NCBI GenBank assembly: GCA_963753195.1
Contig: CAVWBH010000001.1
Location: 620,001-684,000, forward strand
Reading direction: 5' to 3'
Length of the DNA: 64,000 nucleotides
Source of the DNA: Palsa-504 sp963753195
GTDB lineage: Bacteria; Actinomycetota; Actinomycetes; Streptosporangiales; Streptosporangiaceae
Under the pieces are notes generated by a model that did no database searches, was not told where the DNA came from, and saw only the letters and a program-made list of their open reading frames with translations. Made by a program: the position numbers and the translations under genes. Below, piece by piece: positions 16,744 through 24,487 of the stretch (position 1 is its first letter; every line of letters begins with the position of its first letter).

Positions 16744-17589
16744 ATGGACAAGGAATTTGACGTGGTCGTGGTGGGCGGACGCTGTGCCGGCTCGCCGCTG
16801 GCGACGCTATTGGCACGCGCAGGCCTATCGGTCGCGCTAGTCGAGCAGGCGACGTTCCCCCGAGACACGCTGTCGACGCACATCTTCGAGACGGCCGCGC
16901 TCGCCTTCCTGGACCGGCTTGGCGTATCGAGCGAGCTGCGGGCTACCGGGGCACCGATCGTCAACCACGTCGACCTCCGGCAGGAGGGGTTCCGGGCGCG
17001 AATGCCGCTACCGCGGCAGCCCGGAGATACCGGCGGCGTGATGTCGATACGCCGGCTGCTGCTGGACCCCATCCTGATGGAGGCGGCCGCGGCGGCGGGC
17101 GCCGAGGTCCGGATGAGGACCAAGGTGACCGCGCTGGTCAGGGACCGCGGCCGGGTAACGGGCGTGCGCGTCGCCCATGACGGGTCAGAGCACGCGCTGT
17201 CGGCCAGGCTCGTGGTGAGCGCCGACGGCGGCAACTCGACGGTGGCCAGGCTCGCGGGGGCGCGTAAGTACAACGTGACTGCGAACGAGCGGTTCCCTTA
17301 CTGGTCGTACTTCGAGGGTGCAGATCCGGGGCCTGAGCCGACCGTGGTCTTCCATCGCTGGTCAGGCACCTTCGTGACCGCGATACCAACGGACAGCGGG
17401 CTGTATCAGGTGCTCGCGCTCCCCGAGCTCAGCGAGCTGCCGCGCTTCCGGCAGAGCCTCGGGGAAAGCTACCTGGAGTACATCCGGCGCTGCGGCCCGG
17501 TGGCTGACGCACTTTCGGGTGCTGGACGCTCGTTCGGGGCGAAGGCTTCCGGACAACGCCTTGAGCGGGCCGGGGGTCAGGCGGCCTGA
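16744..17589 (+). CDS. FAD-dependent monooxygenase, C-terminally truncated
   Basis: 281 residues from ATG 16744. The dinucleotide-binding motif is intact at the start (DVVVVGGRCAGSPLATLLAR), followed by SIRRLLLDPILMEAA and the DG motif region LVVSADGGNSTVARLAG, as in geranylgeranyl-reductase-like or PHBH-type flavoproteins. Homologues usually run to about 380-420 residues with a second GD motif (GDAGHxxDP) that contacts FAD. That motif is missing: after RRCGPVADALSGAGRS the sequence degenerates and stops inside the 3' end of the convergent ABC gene. It is therefore probably inactive. Confidence 0.7.
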   Translation: MDKEFDVVVVGGRCAGSPLATLLARAGLSVALVEQATFPRDTLSTHIFETAALAFLDRLGVSSELRATGAPIVNHVDLRQEGFRARMPLPRQPGDTGGVMSIRRLLLDPILMEAAAAAGAEVRMRTKVTALVRDRGRVTGVRVAHDGSEHALSARLVVSADGGNSTVARLAGARKYNVTANERFPYWSYFEGADPGPEPTVVFHRWSGTFVTAIPTDSGLYQVLALPELSELPRFRQSLGESYLEYIRRCGPVADALSGAGRSFGAKASGQRLERAGGQAA

Positions 17590-19475
17590 TCAGCGAACTG
17601 GGTGTGGTACAAGTCGGCGTACAGGCCGCCGGAGGCGAGCAGCTCGGAGTGCGTGCCCCGCTCGGCGATCCGGCCCTCGCTGACGACCAGGATCTGGTCG
17701 GCTTCCCTGATCGTGGACAGCCGGTGCGCGATCACCAGCGAGGTCCGCCCGGCGAGCGCGCTCTTCAGCGCGTGCTGCACGGCCACCTCCGACTCGGAGT
17801 CCAGGTGGGCGGTCGCCTCGTCCAGGACGACCACGGAGGGCGCCTTCAGCAGCAGCCTGGCCAGTGCCACGCGTTGCTTCTCGCCGCCGGACAGGCGGTA
17901 GCCGCGGTCGCCGACCACGGTGTCCAGCCCGTCCGGCAGGCTGGCGACCAGGTCCCAGATCTGGGCCGCCTCGCACGCCTCGATGAGCTCGAGCTCGGTG
18001 GCCTCGGGCCGAGCGTAGGTCAGGTTGGCCCGGATCGTGTCGTGGAACAGGTGCGAGTCCTGGGTCACCACGCCCACGACGTCGTGCAGCGATTCCAGCG
18101 TGACCTCCCTGATGTCATCGCCGCCGACCCGCACCGCGCCCTCGTCCGGGTCATACAGCCGCGCCGCCAGCGCGGTGATCGTGGTCTTGCCCGCGCCCGA
18201 CGGGCCGACCAGGGCGGTGAGCTGGCCGGACGGCGCGCGGAAGCTCACGTCGTGCAGGACCCCGGCCGCACTGCTCGAGCGTTCGGGCACCGTCCGCGCG
18301 ATCGACTCCAGCGAGGCCAGCGAGACCTCGGACGCCGACGGATAGCGGAACGACACGTGGTCGAACTGGATCTCCGGCGCAGCCTGCTCCCCGCCGGCGC
18401 CGGGCACCAGGGCGGGCAGCGCCGTGGCGTCGGGACGGTCGGCGACCAGCGGCTTGAGGTCCAGCACCTCGAAGACCCGGTCAAAGCTGACCAGCGCGGT
18501 CATCACGTTGATCTGCACGTTGGACAGCGACGCGATCGGGCCGTAGACCCGGCCGAGCAGCTGGGTCAGCGCCACGAGCGTGCCGATCTGCAGGACGCCG
18601 TCGATGACCAGGGTGCCGCCCAGCCCGTAGACCACGGCGGTCACCAGTGAGGTCAGCATGGTGAGCGAGACGAAGAACACCTGCCCGTACATGGACTGGA
18701 CGACGCCGATGTCACGGACCCGCGCGGCCCGCTGGGAGAACAGCGCCGTCTCGTCCCGGGGGCGGCCGAACAGCTTGACCAGCATGGCGCCCGCCACGTT
18801 GAAGCGCTCGGTCATGGTCGAGCCCATCTCGGCGTTGAGCTGCATCGACTCGCGGGTGAGGCGCTGGAGCCTGCGCCCGACCAGCCGGGCGGGCAGGAGG
18901 AACAGCGGGATCAGGGCCAGCGCGATGACGCTGACCATCCAGGACAGGTAGAACAGCGCGACCAGGATGGCGACCAGGGACAGGACGTTGGACAGCACCC
19001 CGGACAGGGTGGAGGTAATGGCCTGCTGGGCGCCGACCACGTCCCCGTCCAGGCGGCTGACCAGCGACCCGGTCTGGGCCCGGGTGAAGAACGCGATCGG
19101 CTGCCGCTGCACGTGATCGAACACTTCGGTCCGCAGGTCGTAGATGAGGCCCTCGCCGATCCGGGCGGAGAACCAGCGGATCACGAAGCTGAGCCCGGCG
19201 TCGAGGAGGGCGACCGCGGCGACGGCGATCGCGAGCCCGATCACGATCGCGTCATCGTGGCCCAGGATGCCGCGGTCGATGATCGCTCGCAGCAGCAACG
19301 GGTTGACGACGGTGATCACCGCGTCGACCGAGGTGGCTAGCAGGAAGATGATGAGGTGGAGCCGGTACGGCCGGGCGTAGCGGGCGATCCGGCGGACCGT
19401 GCCGGGCTTGAGCTTCTGCTTGGTGACGCTGGGATCCATCCGGAATCCGCGTCCCATCACGGGATGGCCGTACAT
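17577..19475 (-). CDS. ABC exporter, fused transmembrane and ATPase domains
   Basis: 632 residues from ATG 19475; later and earlier in-frame starts exist at 19439 and 19523. An N-terminal type-I exporter membrane domain with about six helices (LIIFLLATSVDAVITVVNPLL..., VLSLVAILVALFYLSWMV) is followed by the nucleotide-binding domain. Walker A is GPSGAGKTT, the Q-loop VTQDSHLFHD, the signature LSGGEKQR, Walker B VVVLDEATAHLD and the H-loop AHRLS. It would act as a homodimer or heterodimer exporting lipids, drugs or peptides. It is the nearest intact exporter to the hxs operon (about 4.5 kb), but no direct link is shown. It shares its last 13 bases with the convergent truncated monooxygenase. 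Confidence 0.85.
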   Translation of the reverse strand: MYGHPVMGRGFRMDPSVTKQKLKPGTVRRIARYARPYRLHLIIFLLATSVDAVITVVNPLLLRAIIDRGILGHDDAIVIGLAIAVAAVALLDAGLSFVIRWFSARIGEGLIYDLRTEVFDHVQRQPIAFFTRAQTGSLVSRLDGDVVGAQQAITSTLSGVLSNVLSLVAILVALFYLSWMVSVIALALIPLFLLPARLVGRRLQRLTRESMQLNAEMGSTMTERFNVAGAMLVKLFGRPRDETALFSQRAARVRDIGVVQSMYGQVFFVSLTMLTSLVTAVVYGLGGTLVIDGVLQIGTLVALTQLLGRVYGPIASLSNVQINVMTALVSFDRVFEVLDLKPLVADRPDATALPALVPGAGGEQAAPEIQFDHVSFRYPSASEVSLASLESIARTVPERSSSAAGVLHDVSFRAPSGQLTALVGPSGAGKTTITALAARLYDPDEGAVRVGGDDIREVTLESLHDVVGVVTQDSHLFHDTIRANLTYARPEATELELIEACEAAQIWDLVASLPDGLDTVVGDRGYRLSGGEKQRVALARLLLKAPSVVVLDEATAHLDSESEVAVQHALKSALAGRTSLVIAHRLSTIREADQILVVSEGRIAERGTHSELLASGGLYADLYHTQFADQAA

Positions 19476-19649
19476 GACCAGGGAAACCCCCCTGAGGTCG
19501 CAGTTCGTTCCCGTGCCGGGCACGAACGCTATCAGCTAGCAGCGAACCGGGGTGCGGAAGGGCCAGTGGCGGCCCGGGCCGGGTCCCGGCGGTGAGCCAG
19601 CCGGCGCCACCTGGCGCGGCTGCAGCGCTATGCCCTCAGTCCCATCCGC

Positions 19650-19877
19650 TCAGCGCTGTGACTTGCTCTTGGCGCTGCGGGTTGCGCCGCCTCGCCCGCG
19701 CAAGGTCACTCCGGTCTCGGTGAGAATCCGGTGGACGAACCCGTAGGAGCGTCCGGTCGAGGCGGCCAGGTCACGGATGCTCTCGCCATTTTCGTACCTC
19801 TTGCCGAGAAGCGCCGCCAGCTTGCTGCGGTCCACACCGGTCACCCGCGTGCCTTTCCTAAGACTCGTATCGGTCAC
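19650..19877 (-). CDS. small helix-turn-helix protein
   Basis: 75 residues from GTG 19877, chosen for the ideal AAGGAGGTG three bases upstream. It has a basic helix-turn-helix, LAALLGKRYENGESIRDLAA then STGRSYGFVHRIL, followed by GVTLRGRGGATR. The helix-turn-helix with the RGRGG tail is common in short actinobacterial DNA-binding proteins, where the RGR segment may contact the minor groove. The target is unknown. It stands alone between two ABC genes on the same strand. A TCATGCATGA palindrome at 19931-19940, upstream of the start, could be an autoregulatory site. Confidence 0.75.
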   Translation of the reverse strand: MTDTSLRKGTRVTGVDRSKLAALLGKRYENGESIRDLAASTGRSYGFVHRILTETGVTLRGRGGATRSAKSKSQR

Positions 19878-20047
19878 TTGCACCTCCTTGTCCGCGATAG
19901 TGAGCACAGGGTTACTGATCTCCCTCCGCAATGATCATGCATGACCGGAGGATTGACCAGCCGGATGGGCGCAAATGATCACTAATTTTTATCTGGCCCG
20001 GTTACGAACGCAGGCTTTGTCGGCCAGGGCGCTAGACAAAGAGGTAT

Positions 20048-21646
20048 TTACGCAAGTGCCACGAGATCTGCGAAATCCTCGCTCCATGCGTCTTCGATGC
20101 CGTCCGGCAGTACGATAACGCGTTCTGGTGAAAGCGCTTCAACCGCACCTTCATCATGAGTCACAAGGACTATCGCGCCCCGGAAGCCCCGCAGTGCGGT
20201 CAGTACCTCTTCCCGGCTCGCCGGATCGAGGTTGTTGGTCGGCTCGTCAAGCAGCAGGACGTTGGCGCCGGATACGACGAGAAGAGCGAGGGCGAGCCTC
20301 GTCTTCTCACCGCCGGAAAGCACCCCCGCCGGTTTTTCCACGTCATCGCCGGAGAACAGGAATGACCCGAGAACCTTGCGCTGCTCCGATTCGGTAAGGC
20401 CCGGCGCGGCCGTTTGCATGTGCGCCAGGACAGTACGCTCAGTTTCCAGTGTCTCGTGCTCTTGAGCGTAATATCCGAGGCTGAGCCCGTGCCCGGGGAT
20501 GACTTTTCCGGTATCCGGGGTTTCCAGGCCGGCCAGCAGCCGGAGCAAGGTTGTCTTTCCCGCGCCATTGAGGCCGAGAACCACCACCCGGCTCCCCCGG
20601 TCGACGGCAACGTCCACGGCGGTGAACACCTCGGTCGACCCGTACGACTTGGATAGGTCGGTCGCGGTCAGCGGGGTTTTGCCGCACGGGGCGGGCACCG
20701 GGAAGCGGAGCCGGGCCACCCGGTCCGCGGCCCGCTCAGCTTCCACCCCGGCCAGCAGCCGCTCGGCCCGGCGCTGCATGTTCTGCGCCGCCCTGGCCTT
20801 GGTGGCCTTGGCCCGCATCTTGTCCGCCTGGGCCATCAGCGCGCTGGCCTGCCGGCCCGCGTTGGCCCGCTCCCGCTGCCGGCGCCGCTCGTCGGTCTCG
20901 CGCTGCTGCAGGTAGGCGTGCCAGCCCAGGTTGTACATGTCCAGGCCGGATCGCTGCGCGTCGAGGTAGAACACCTTGTTCACCACGTCGGCCAGCAGCG
21001 CCACGTCGTGGCTGATCATCACCAGTCCGCCGCGGTAGCTCTTGAGGTGATCGCGGAGCCAGATCACCGAGTCGGCATCCAGGTGGTTGGTCGGCTCGTC
21101 CAGCAGCATGGTCCCGGAGTCCGAGAACAGGATCCGGGCCAGCTCCACCCGGCGCCGCTGGCCGCCGGACAGGGTGTGCAGCGGCTGGTGGAGCACCCGG
21201 TCGGGCAGGCCCAGGCTGGCGGTAATAGAGGCGGCCTGCGATTCCGCTGCGTACCCGCCCAGGATCGCGAGTCGCTCCTCCAGCCGCCCGTAGCGGCGGA
21301 TCGCCTCGCCGGCGGCGCCGGGATCGGGGTCGGCCATCTGGGCCTCGGCCGCGCGCAGGTCGGCCCGGATCTGGTCGAGCCCGCGAGCCGACAGCACCCG
21401 GTCCATGGCCAGCGTGTCCAGGTCCCCGGTGCGGGGATCCTGCGGCAGGTAGCCGACCGTGCCCGAACGGCGGACCGAGCCTGCCGTCGGCAAGGCCTCC
21501 CCGGCCAGCACCTTGGCCAGCGTGGTCTTGCCTGCTCCGTTCCGGCCCACCAGGCCGATCCGGTCCCCGGCGGCCACCTGGAACGACGCGCCTTCCAGCA
21601 GCAGGCGCGCGCCAGCCCGCAGTTCGATGCCGGTTGCCACGATCAT
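20048..21646 (-). CDS. ABC-F family ATPase (ribosome-associated)
   Basis: 532 residues with two ABC domains and no membrane segments. Domain 1 has Walker A GRNGAGKTT, signature LSGGQRRR and Walker B MLLDEPTNHLD; domain 2 has GLNGAGKTT, LSGGEKTR and LLLDEPTNNLD. Between them lies a charged helical linker (about residues 240-310, RETDERRRQRERANAGRQAS...), the P-site tRNA interaction motif region of ABC-F proteins. These act in the ribosomal E site as translation factors or give resistance to ribosome-targeting antibiotics. It lies downstream of acVLRF1 on the same strand with a 104-base gap containing a strong hairpin. Which ABC-F subgroup it belongs to was not determined. Confidence 0.9.
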   Translation of the reverse strand: MIVATGIELRAGARLLLEGASFQVAAGDRIGLVGRNGAGKTTLAKVLAGEALPTAGSVRRSGTVGYLPQDPRTGDLDTLAMDRVLSARGLDQIRADLRAAEAQMADPDPGAAGEAIRRYGRLEERLAILGGYAAESQAASITASLGLPDRVLHQPLHTLSGGQRRRVELARILFSDSGTMLLDEPTNHLDADSVIWLRDHLKSYRGGLVMISHDVALLADVVNKVFYLDAQRSGLDMYNLGWHAYLQQRETDERRRQRERANAGRQASALMAQADKMRAKATKARAAQNMQRRAERLLAGVEAERAADRVARLRFPVPAPCGKTPLTATDLSKSYGSTEVFTAVDVAVDRGSRVVVLGLNGAGKTTLLRLLAGLETPDTGKVIPGHGLSLGYYAQEHETLETERTVLAHMQTAAPGLTESEQRKVLGSFLFSGDDVEKPAGVLSGGEKTRLALALLVVSGANVLLLDEPTNNLDPASREEVLTALRGFRGAIVLVTHDEGAVEALSPERVIVLPDGIEDAWSEDFADLVALA

Positions 21647-21676
21647 GATGACGCTGCTCCTACTGGACGGACGGTA

Positions 21677-21715
21677 ACGGACAGACCTCTCCCCTTGAGG
21701 GTCTCCTTAGTCCGT
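21677..21715 (-). promoter_or_regulatory. hairpin leader upstream of ABC-F gene (possible attenuator)
   Basis: The outer arms ACGGAC (21677-21682) and GTCCGT (21710-21715) and the inner arms AGACC-CTC / GAG-GGTCT (21683-21704, one bulge) form an extended stem about 31 bases before the ATG. On the transcript the sequence GUCCGU recurs just downstream (complement of 21668-21675), so the first arm has a second possible partner. Alternative pairing is typical of attenuation in antibiotic-responsive ABC-F leaders. No leader peptide was identified. Confidence 0.45.
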
Positions 21716-21750
21716 CGTCGGCAGCACGGCATCCATTATACGCGACCGGC

Positions 21751-22506
21751 TCACGGCGGCATATCGGATTTCGGCTCGGTCAGGCGGATGCGGATGGCCC
21801 CGAAGGCGGCCGGCATCTCCTTCAGCACGGCCAGCCGCGGGTCGGGAACGGTGAGGAACCGGTCGGCCGCGTGAGCCAGGTACGGCGCCAGCCGCGGATC
21901 GCCGCGCAGTCCCGCCGCCGACCGCTTGTCCCCGCCCAGGACCAGGGCATCCAGGTCGTAAGGAGCGAAGGTCCGGGCCGCGGCGTCCGCGGCGGCCCGT
22001 ATCGCGGTCGCGGCCTGGTTCTCCCGCCGGCGCGCGAAGCGGTGCTGAGACCAGCCGCCCGCGGCGCTGCGGCCGTGCACCGGCCGGCGGCCCACCGTTG
22101 AGCTCACCAGCCGCGGCGGTGAGCCGGCGAAGACGCCGGCCGCGTAGCCGCCCAGCCGGACCAGCAGCACGCCGACCGTCCGGTCCGCCATGGCGTGCGC
22201 CGCCACCGCCTCCGCGGCCGCCACCGCGGCTGCCTCTGCCACCGCGGCTGCCTCTGCCGCCGCCGCCGCCGGCCCCGCGGCGGCCGTCGGCGCCGGATCG
22301 GGCTGGGCCGCCAGCGACAGCGGCGGGAACGGAGGATGGCACTCGGCGACGGCCCCGTCCGCGGCCGTGAACGTCACGGACGTGCCGCTCTCATCGCGCC
22401 ATACGGACCCGGAACCATGACGCTGAGTGAACGTGATGACCCATGGCACCAGGCGTTCTGGCGAAACATCCACCCAGCGGCCACCGCCAGCTGCGGGATT
22501 CTTCAC
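21751..22506 (-). CDS. acVLRF1-type (Vms1-like) peptidyl-tRNA hydrolase
   Basis: About 251 residues from GTG 22506 (MKNPAAGGGRWVDVSPERL); an ATG at 22554 would add 16 residues. The N-terminal wing GGGRWVDV...TAADGAVAECHPPFPPL and the core DRTVGVLLVRLGGYAAGVF...RPVHGRSAAGGWSQHRFARR match the actinobacterial Vms1/release-factor-like family. The GGWSQ loop corresponds to the catalytic loop that hydrolyses peptidyl-tRNA on stalled large subunits. An alanine-rich linker (PAAAAAEAAAVAEAAAVAAA) separates the two parts. It is upstream of the ABC-F gene, suggesting a ribosome-rescue pair. It is divergent from the SseB-like gene at 22588. Confidence 0.8.
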   Translation of the reverse strand: MKNPAAGGGRWVDVSPERLVPWVITFTQRHGSGSVWRDESGTSVTFTAADGAVAECHPPFPPLSLAAQPDPAPTAAAGPAAAAAEAAAVAEAAAVAAAEAVAAHAMADRTVGVLLVRLGGYAAGVFAGSPPRLVSSTVGRRPVHGRSAAGGWSQHRFARRRENQAATAIRAAADAAARTFAPYDLDALVLGGDKRSAAGLRGDPRLAPYLAHAADRFLTVPDPRLAVLKEMPAAFGAIRIRLTEPKSDMPP

Positions 22507-22587
22507 TACGCACCGCCCTAACCTGGCTACTATCCGTTCTATTGGTTGCCTCATCAGGCCCCGGTAGTTGACGACAGGAACATGTAA

Positions 22588-23517
22588 ATGGAATCGACGA
22601 CTCCGGCCCATCCGGCCGCTGCCATGTCACACGGCGGCACGTTCATGCGGCCTGGGGCTGTCGGCTGGGGAGGCCAGCCGGGCGCGCACGAGCCGGGCAT
22701 GCTCCAGCCGGAGCTCGCCCCCGCCGCGATCGAGCACGCCCTGGCCGCTGCGGCCAAGGACCCGGACCGGGTCACTGACCTGCTCGACGAGCTTAGCCGA
22801 GGGCGGCTCTGGCTTCCGCTGCCCGAGGACGAACGTCCCGTCACCGACGGATCGGCCGTGCTGCTGCCGACGGTCATCTACCTGGGCGCGGAGTTCGTGC
22901 CGGCCTTCACCTCTGCGCGCCAGCTGGCCGCGTGGCACGGCCGTAGCCGGCTGGCCGGGCAGGCATCCGCAGCCGCCCCGCAGCTACCGGACGACCCCGC
23001 TGAGCCGCAGTCACCCGACGGCCCGTTCGCGGCCATGCCGCACATCGTGGTCCCGGCCGCCGAGCTGGCCCGGCTACTGCCGGGCGGGATAGGCATCGCG
23101 CTCAATCCGGGAGCCGATGCCAGCGTCCCCATCTACCCCGAGGGCGTCGGCGACCTGGCTGCCGCCTGGGGTAACGCCGACGGCGCCCAGGTCCGGGTGG
23201 GACGGCCGCCGGCCGACCCGGTCACGCTGCTGGCCGAGATCCGCCTCACGCTGGGCGCCATACCCGAGGTCCAGCAGGCCTCCCGGGCCTGGCTGTCGGT
23301 ACCCGGAGAAGGCGAGGGCCTGGTCATCTCGGTCATGCTGCACGATCCGGGCTCCGAAGCCACGCACCGTCAGGTCATCAGCGCGATCGAGCGGGCCGTC
23401 AGCGCGGTGCCCGAACAGGGGTTTCCCATCGACGTCACGTTCCCCGGCGAGGGCGAGCCGGACGAGCTCGACGAGTGGATCGCCGCGCAGGCCGAGCCCT
23501 TCTACATCCGCGCCTGA
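22588..23517 (+). CDS. SseB-family protein
   Basis: 309 residues from ATG 22588. The SseB N-terminal domain spans roughly residues 45-190 (RLWLPLPEDERPVTDGSAVL, YLGAEFVPAFTSARQLAAW, LLPGGIGIALNPGADASVP). The C-terminal SseB_C-like domain follows (AEIRLTLGAIPEVQQASRAW ... AISAIERAV region, ending EWIAAQAEPFYIRA). The family is named for enhanced serine sensitivity in E. coli; the molecular role is unclear, and in some actinobacteria the domain occurs in secretion-associated proteins. It ends 20 bases from the convergent suf operon end. Confidence 0.8.
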   Translation: MESTTPAHPAAAMSHGGTFMRPGAVGWGGQPGAHEPGMLQPELAPAAIEHALAAAAKDPDRVTDLLDELSRGRLWLPLPEDERPVTDGSAVLLPTVIYLGAEFVPAFTSARQLAAWHGRSRLAGQASAAAPQLPDDPAEPQSPDGPFAAMPHIVVPAAELARLLPGGIGIALNPGADASVPIYPEGVGDLAAAWGNADGAQVRVGRPPADPVTLLAEIRLTLGAIPEVQQASRAWLSVPGEGEGLVISVMLHDPGSEATHRQVISAIERAVSAVPEQGFPIDVTFPGEGEPDELDEWIAAQAEPFYIRA

Positions 23518-23536
23518 GAATCAGCCGCGCAGCGGC

Positions 23537-23959
23537 CTAGATGTTGAAGCCGAGGGCGCGCAGCTGCTCGCGGCCGTCGTCGGTGATGCTCTCCGGGCCC
23601 CACGGCGGCATCCACACCCAGTTGATGCGGAAGTCGGTCACGAGGCCGTCCAGGGCGTCCCGGGCCTGATCCTCGATGACGTCCGTAAGCGGGCACGCCG
23701 CGCTGGTCAGGGTCATGTCGATGGTCGCCACCCGGTCGGCGTCGATGTCAAGGCCGTAAACCAGGCCGAGGTCCACCACGTTGATCCCGAGCTCGGGGTC
23801 GACCACGTCGCGCAGGGCCTCGAGCACATCCTCCTGCTCGGGGGTCAGATCGGTGAGCGCCTGCGGCCCAGTGTCCTGGGCGCCGGTGTCCTGGGCGGCG
23901 GTGTCCTGGGCCGCGCTGTCCGGGGTCGCTGTGTCCTGGGTGGTCGCGTTCTCTGTCAT
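23537..23959 (-). CDS. sufT: SufT / MIP18-type Fe-S assembly factor (DUF59)
   Basis: 140 residues from ATG 23959 (ribosome-binding site GAGGTAGGACG), overlapping sufU by four bases. A disordered N-terminus with four near-repeats of AQDT precedes the DUF59 domain: LRDVVDPELGINVVDLGLVY, then TLTSAACPLTDVIEDQARDA with the single conserved Cys, ending NWVWMPPWGPESI. MIP18/SufT proteins help deliver Fe-S clusters to target proteins. It is the last gene of the suf operon. Confidence 0.88.
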   Translation of the reverse strand: MTENATTQDTATPDSAAQDTAAQDTGAQDTGPQALTDLTPEQEDVLEALRDVVDPELGINVVDLGLVYGLDIDADRVATIDMTLTSAACPLTDVIEDQARDALDGLVTDFRINWVWMPPWGPESITDDGREQLRALGFNI

Positions 23960-24423
23960 CGTCCTACCTCGCCTTTTTCTTCGAGGGCCCTGGCGGTCGC
24001 GTCCTTCCACGCCATCCAGCCGAGCAGCGCGCATTTGATCCTGGAGGGGTACTTGGATACGCCCGCGAACGCCACCGCGTCCTCGAGCAGGCCCTCGTCC
24101 GGCGTGCCCTGGCCCTTGGACTGCATGAGCCCGAGGAACTCCTGGCTGATGGCCATGGCCTCGGCGACCGGCTTGCCGATGACCAGGTCGCTCATGACCG
24201 ACGCGCTGGCCTGGCTGATCGAGCAGCCGAGCGAGTCGTACGAGATGTCCGCCACTACCGGCTCGCCGTCGACGTCCTTGAGCGCGACGCGCAGCGTCAC
24301 CTCGTCGCCGCAGAGCGGGTTGACGTGGTGCACTTCGGCGTCGAACGGCTCCCGCAGGCCCTTGTGATGAGGGTTACGGTAGTGATCCAGGATGATTTCC
24401 TGGTACATCGACTCGATCTGCAT
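23956..24423 (-). CDS. sufU: SufU, zinc-dependent sulfurtransferase for SufS
   Basis: 155 residues. The metal/sulfur ligands are C38 and D40 (NPLCGDEV), C67 (YDSLGCSISQAS) and C131 (RIKCALLGW), in the order expected for SufU, which accepts persulfide sulfur from SufS and passes it to SufBCD. The SufU-type insertion between the second and third cysteines distinguishes it from IscU. ATG 24423 follows a GAACCCGTGAGGACGAG leader. It lies 64 bases after sufS and overlaps sufT. Confidence 0.93.
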   Translation of the reverse strand: MQIESMYQEIILDHYRNPHHKGLREPFDAEVHHVNPLCGDEVTLRVALKDVDGEPVVADISYDSLGCSISQASASVMSDLVIGKPVAEAMAISQEFLGLMQSKGQGTPDEGLLEDAVAFAGVSKYPSRIKCALLGWMAWKDATARALEEKGEVGR

Positions 24424-24487
24424 CTCGTCCTCACGGGTTCCGGGGAACCTCCCCGGACTAGCTTGGATAACACCGGAAGGCGGCCGG

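Noticed and set aside
16445..16840. 131-residue plus-strand open frame
   Set aside because: It spans the oxidase relic and the start of the monooxygenase in the wrong frame; not a gene.
19931..19940. Perfect palindrome TCATGCATGA as a separate feature
   Set aside because: Ten bases of dyad symmetry are too short to claim; mentioned only as a possible site for the adjacent HTH gene.
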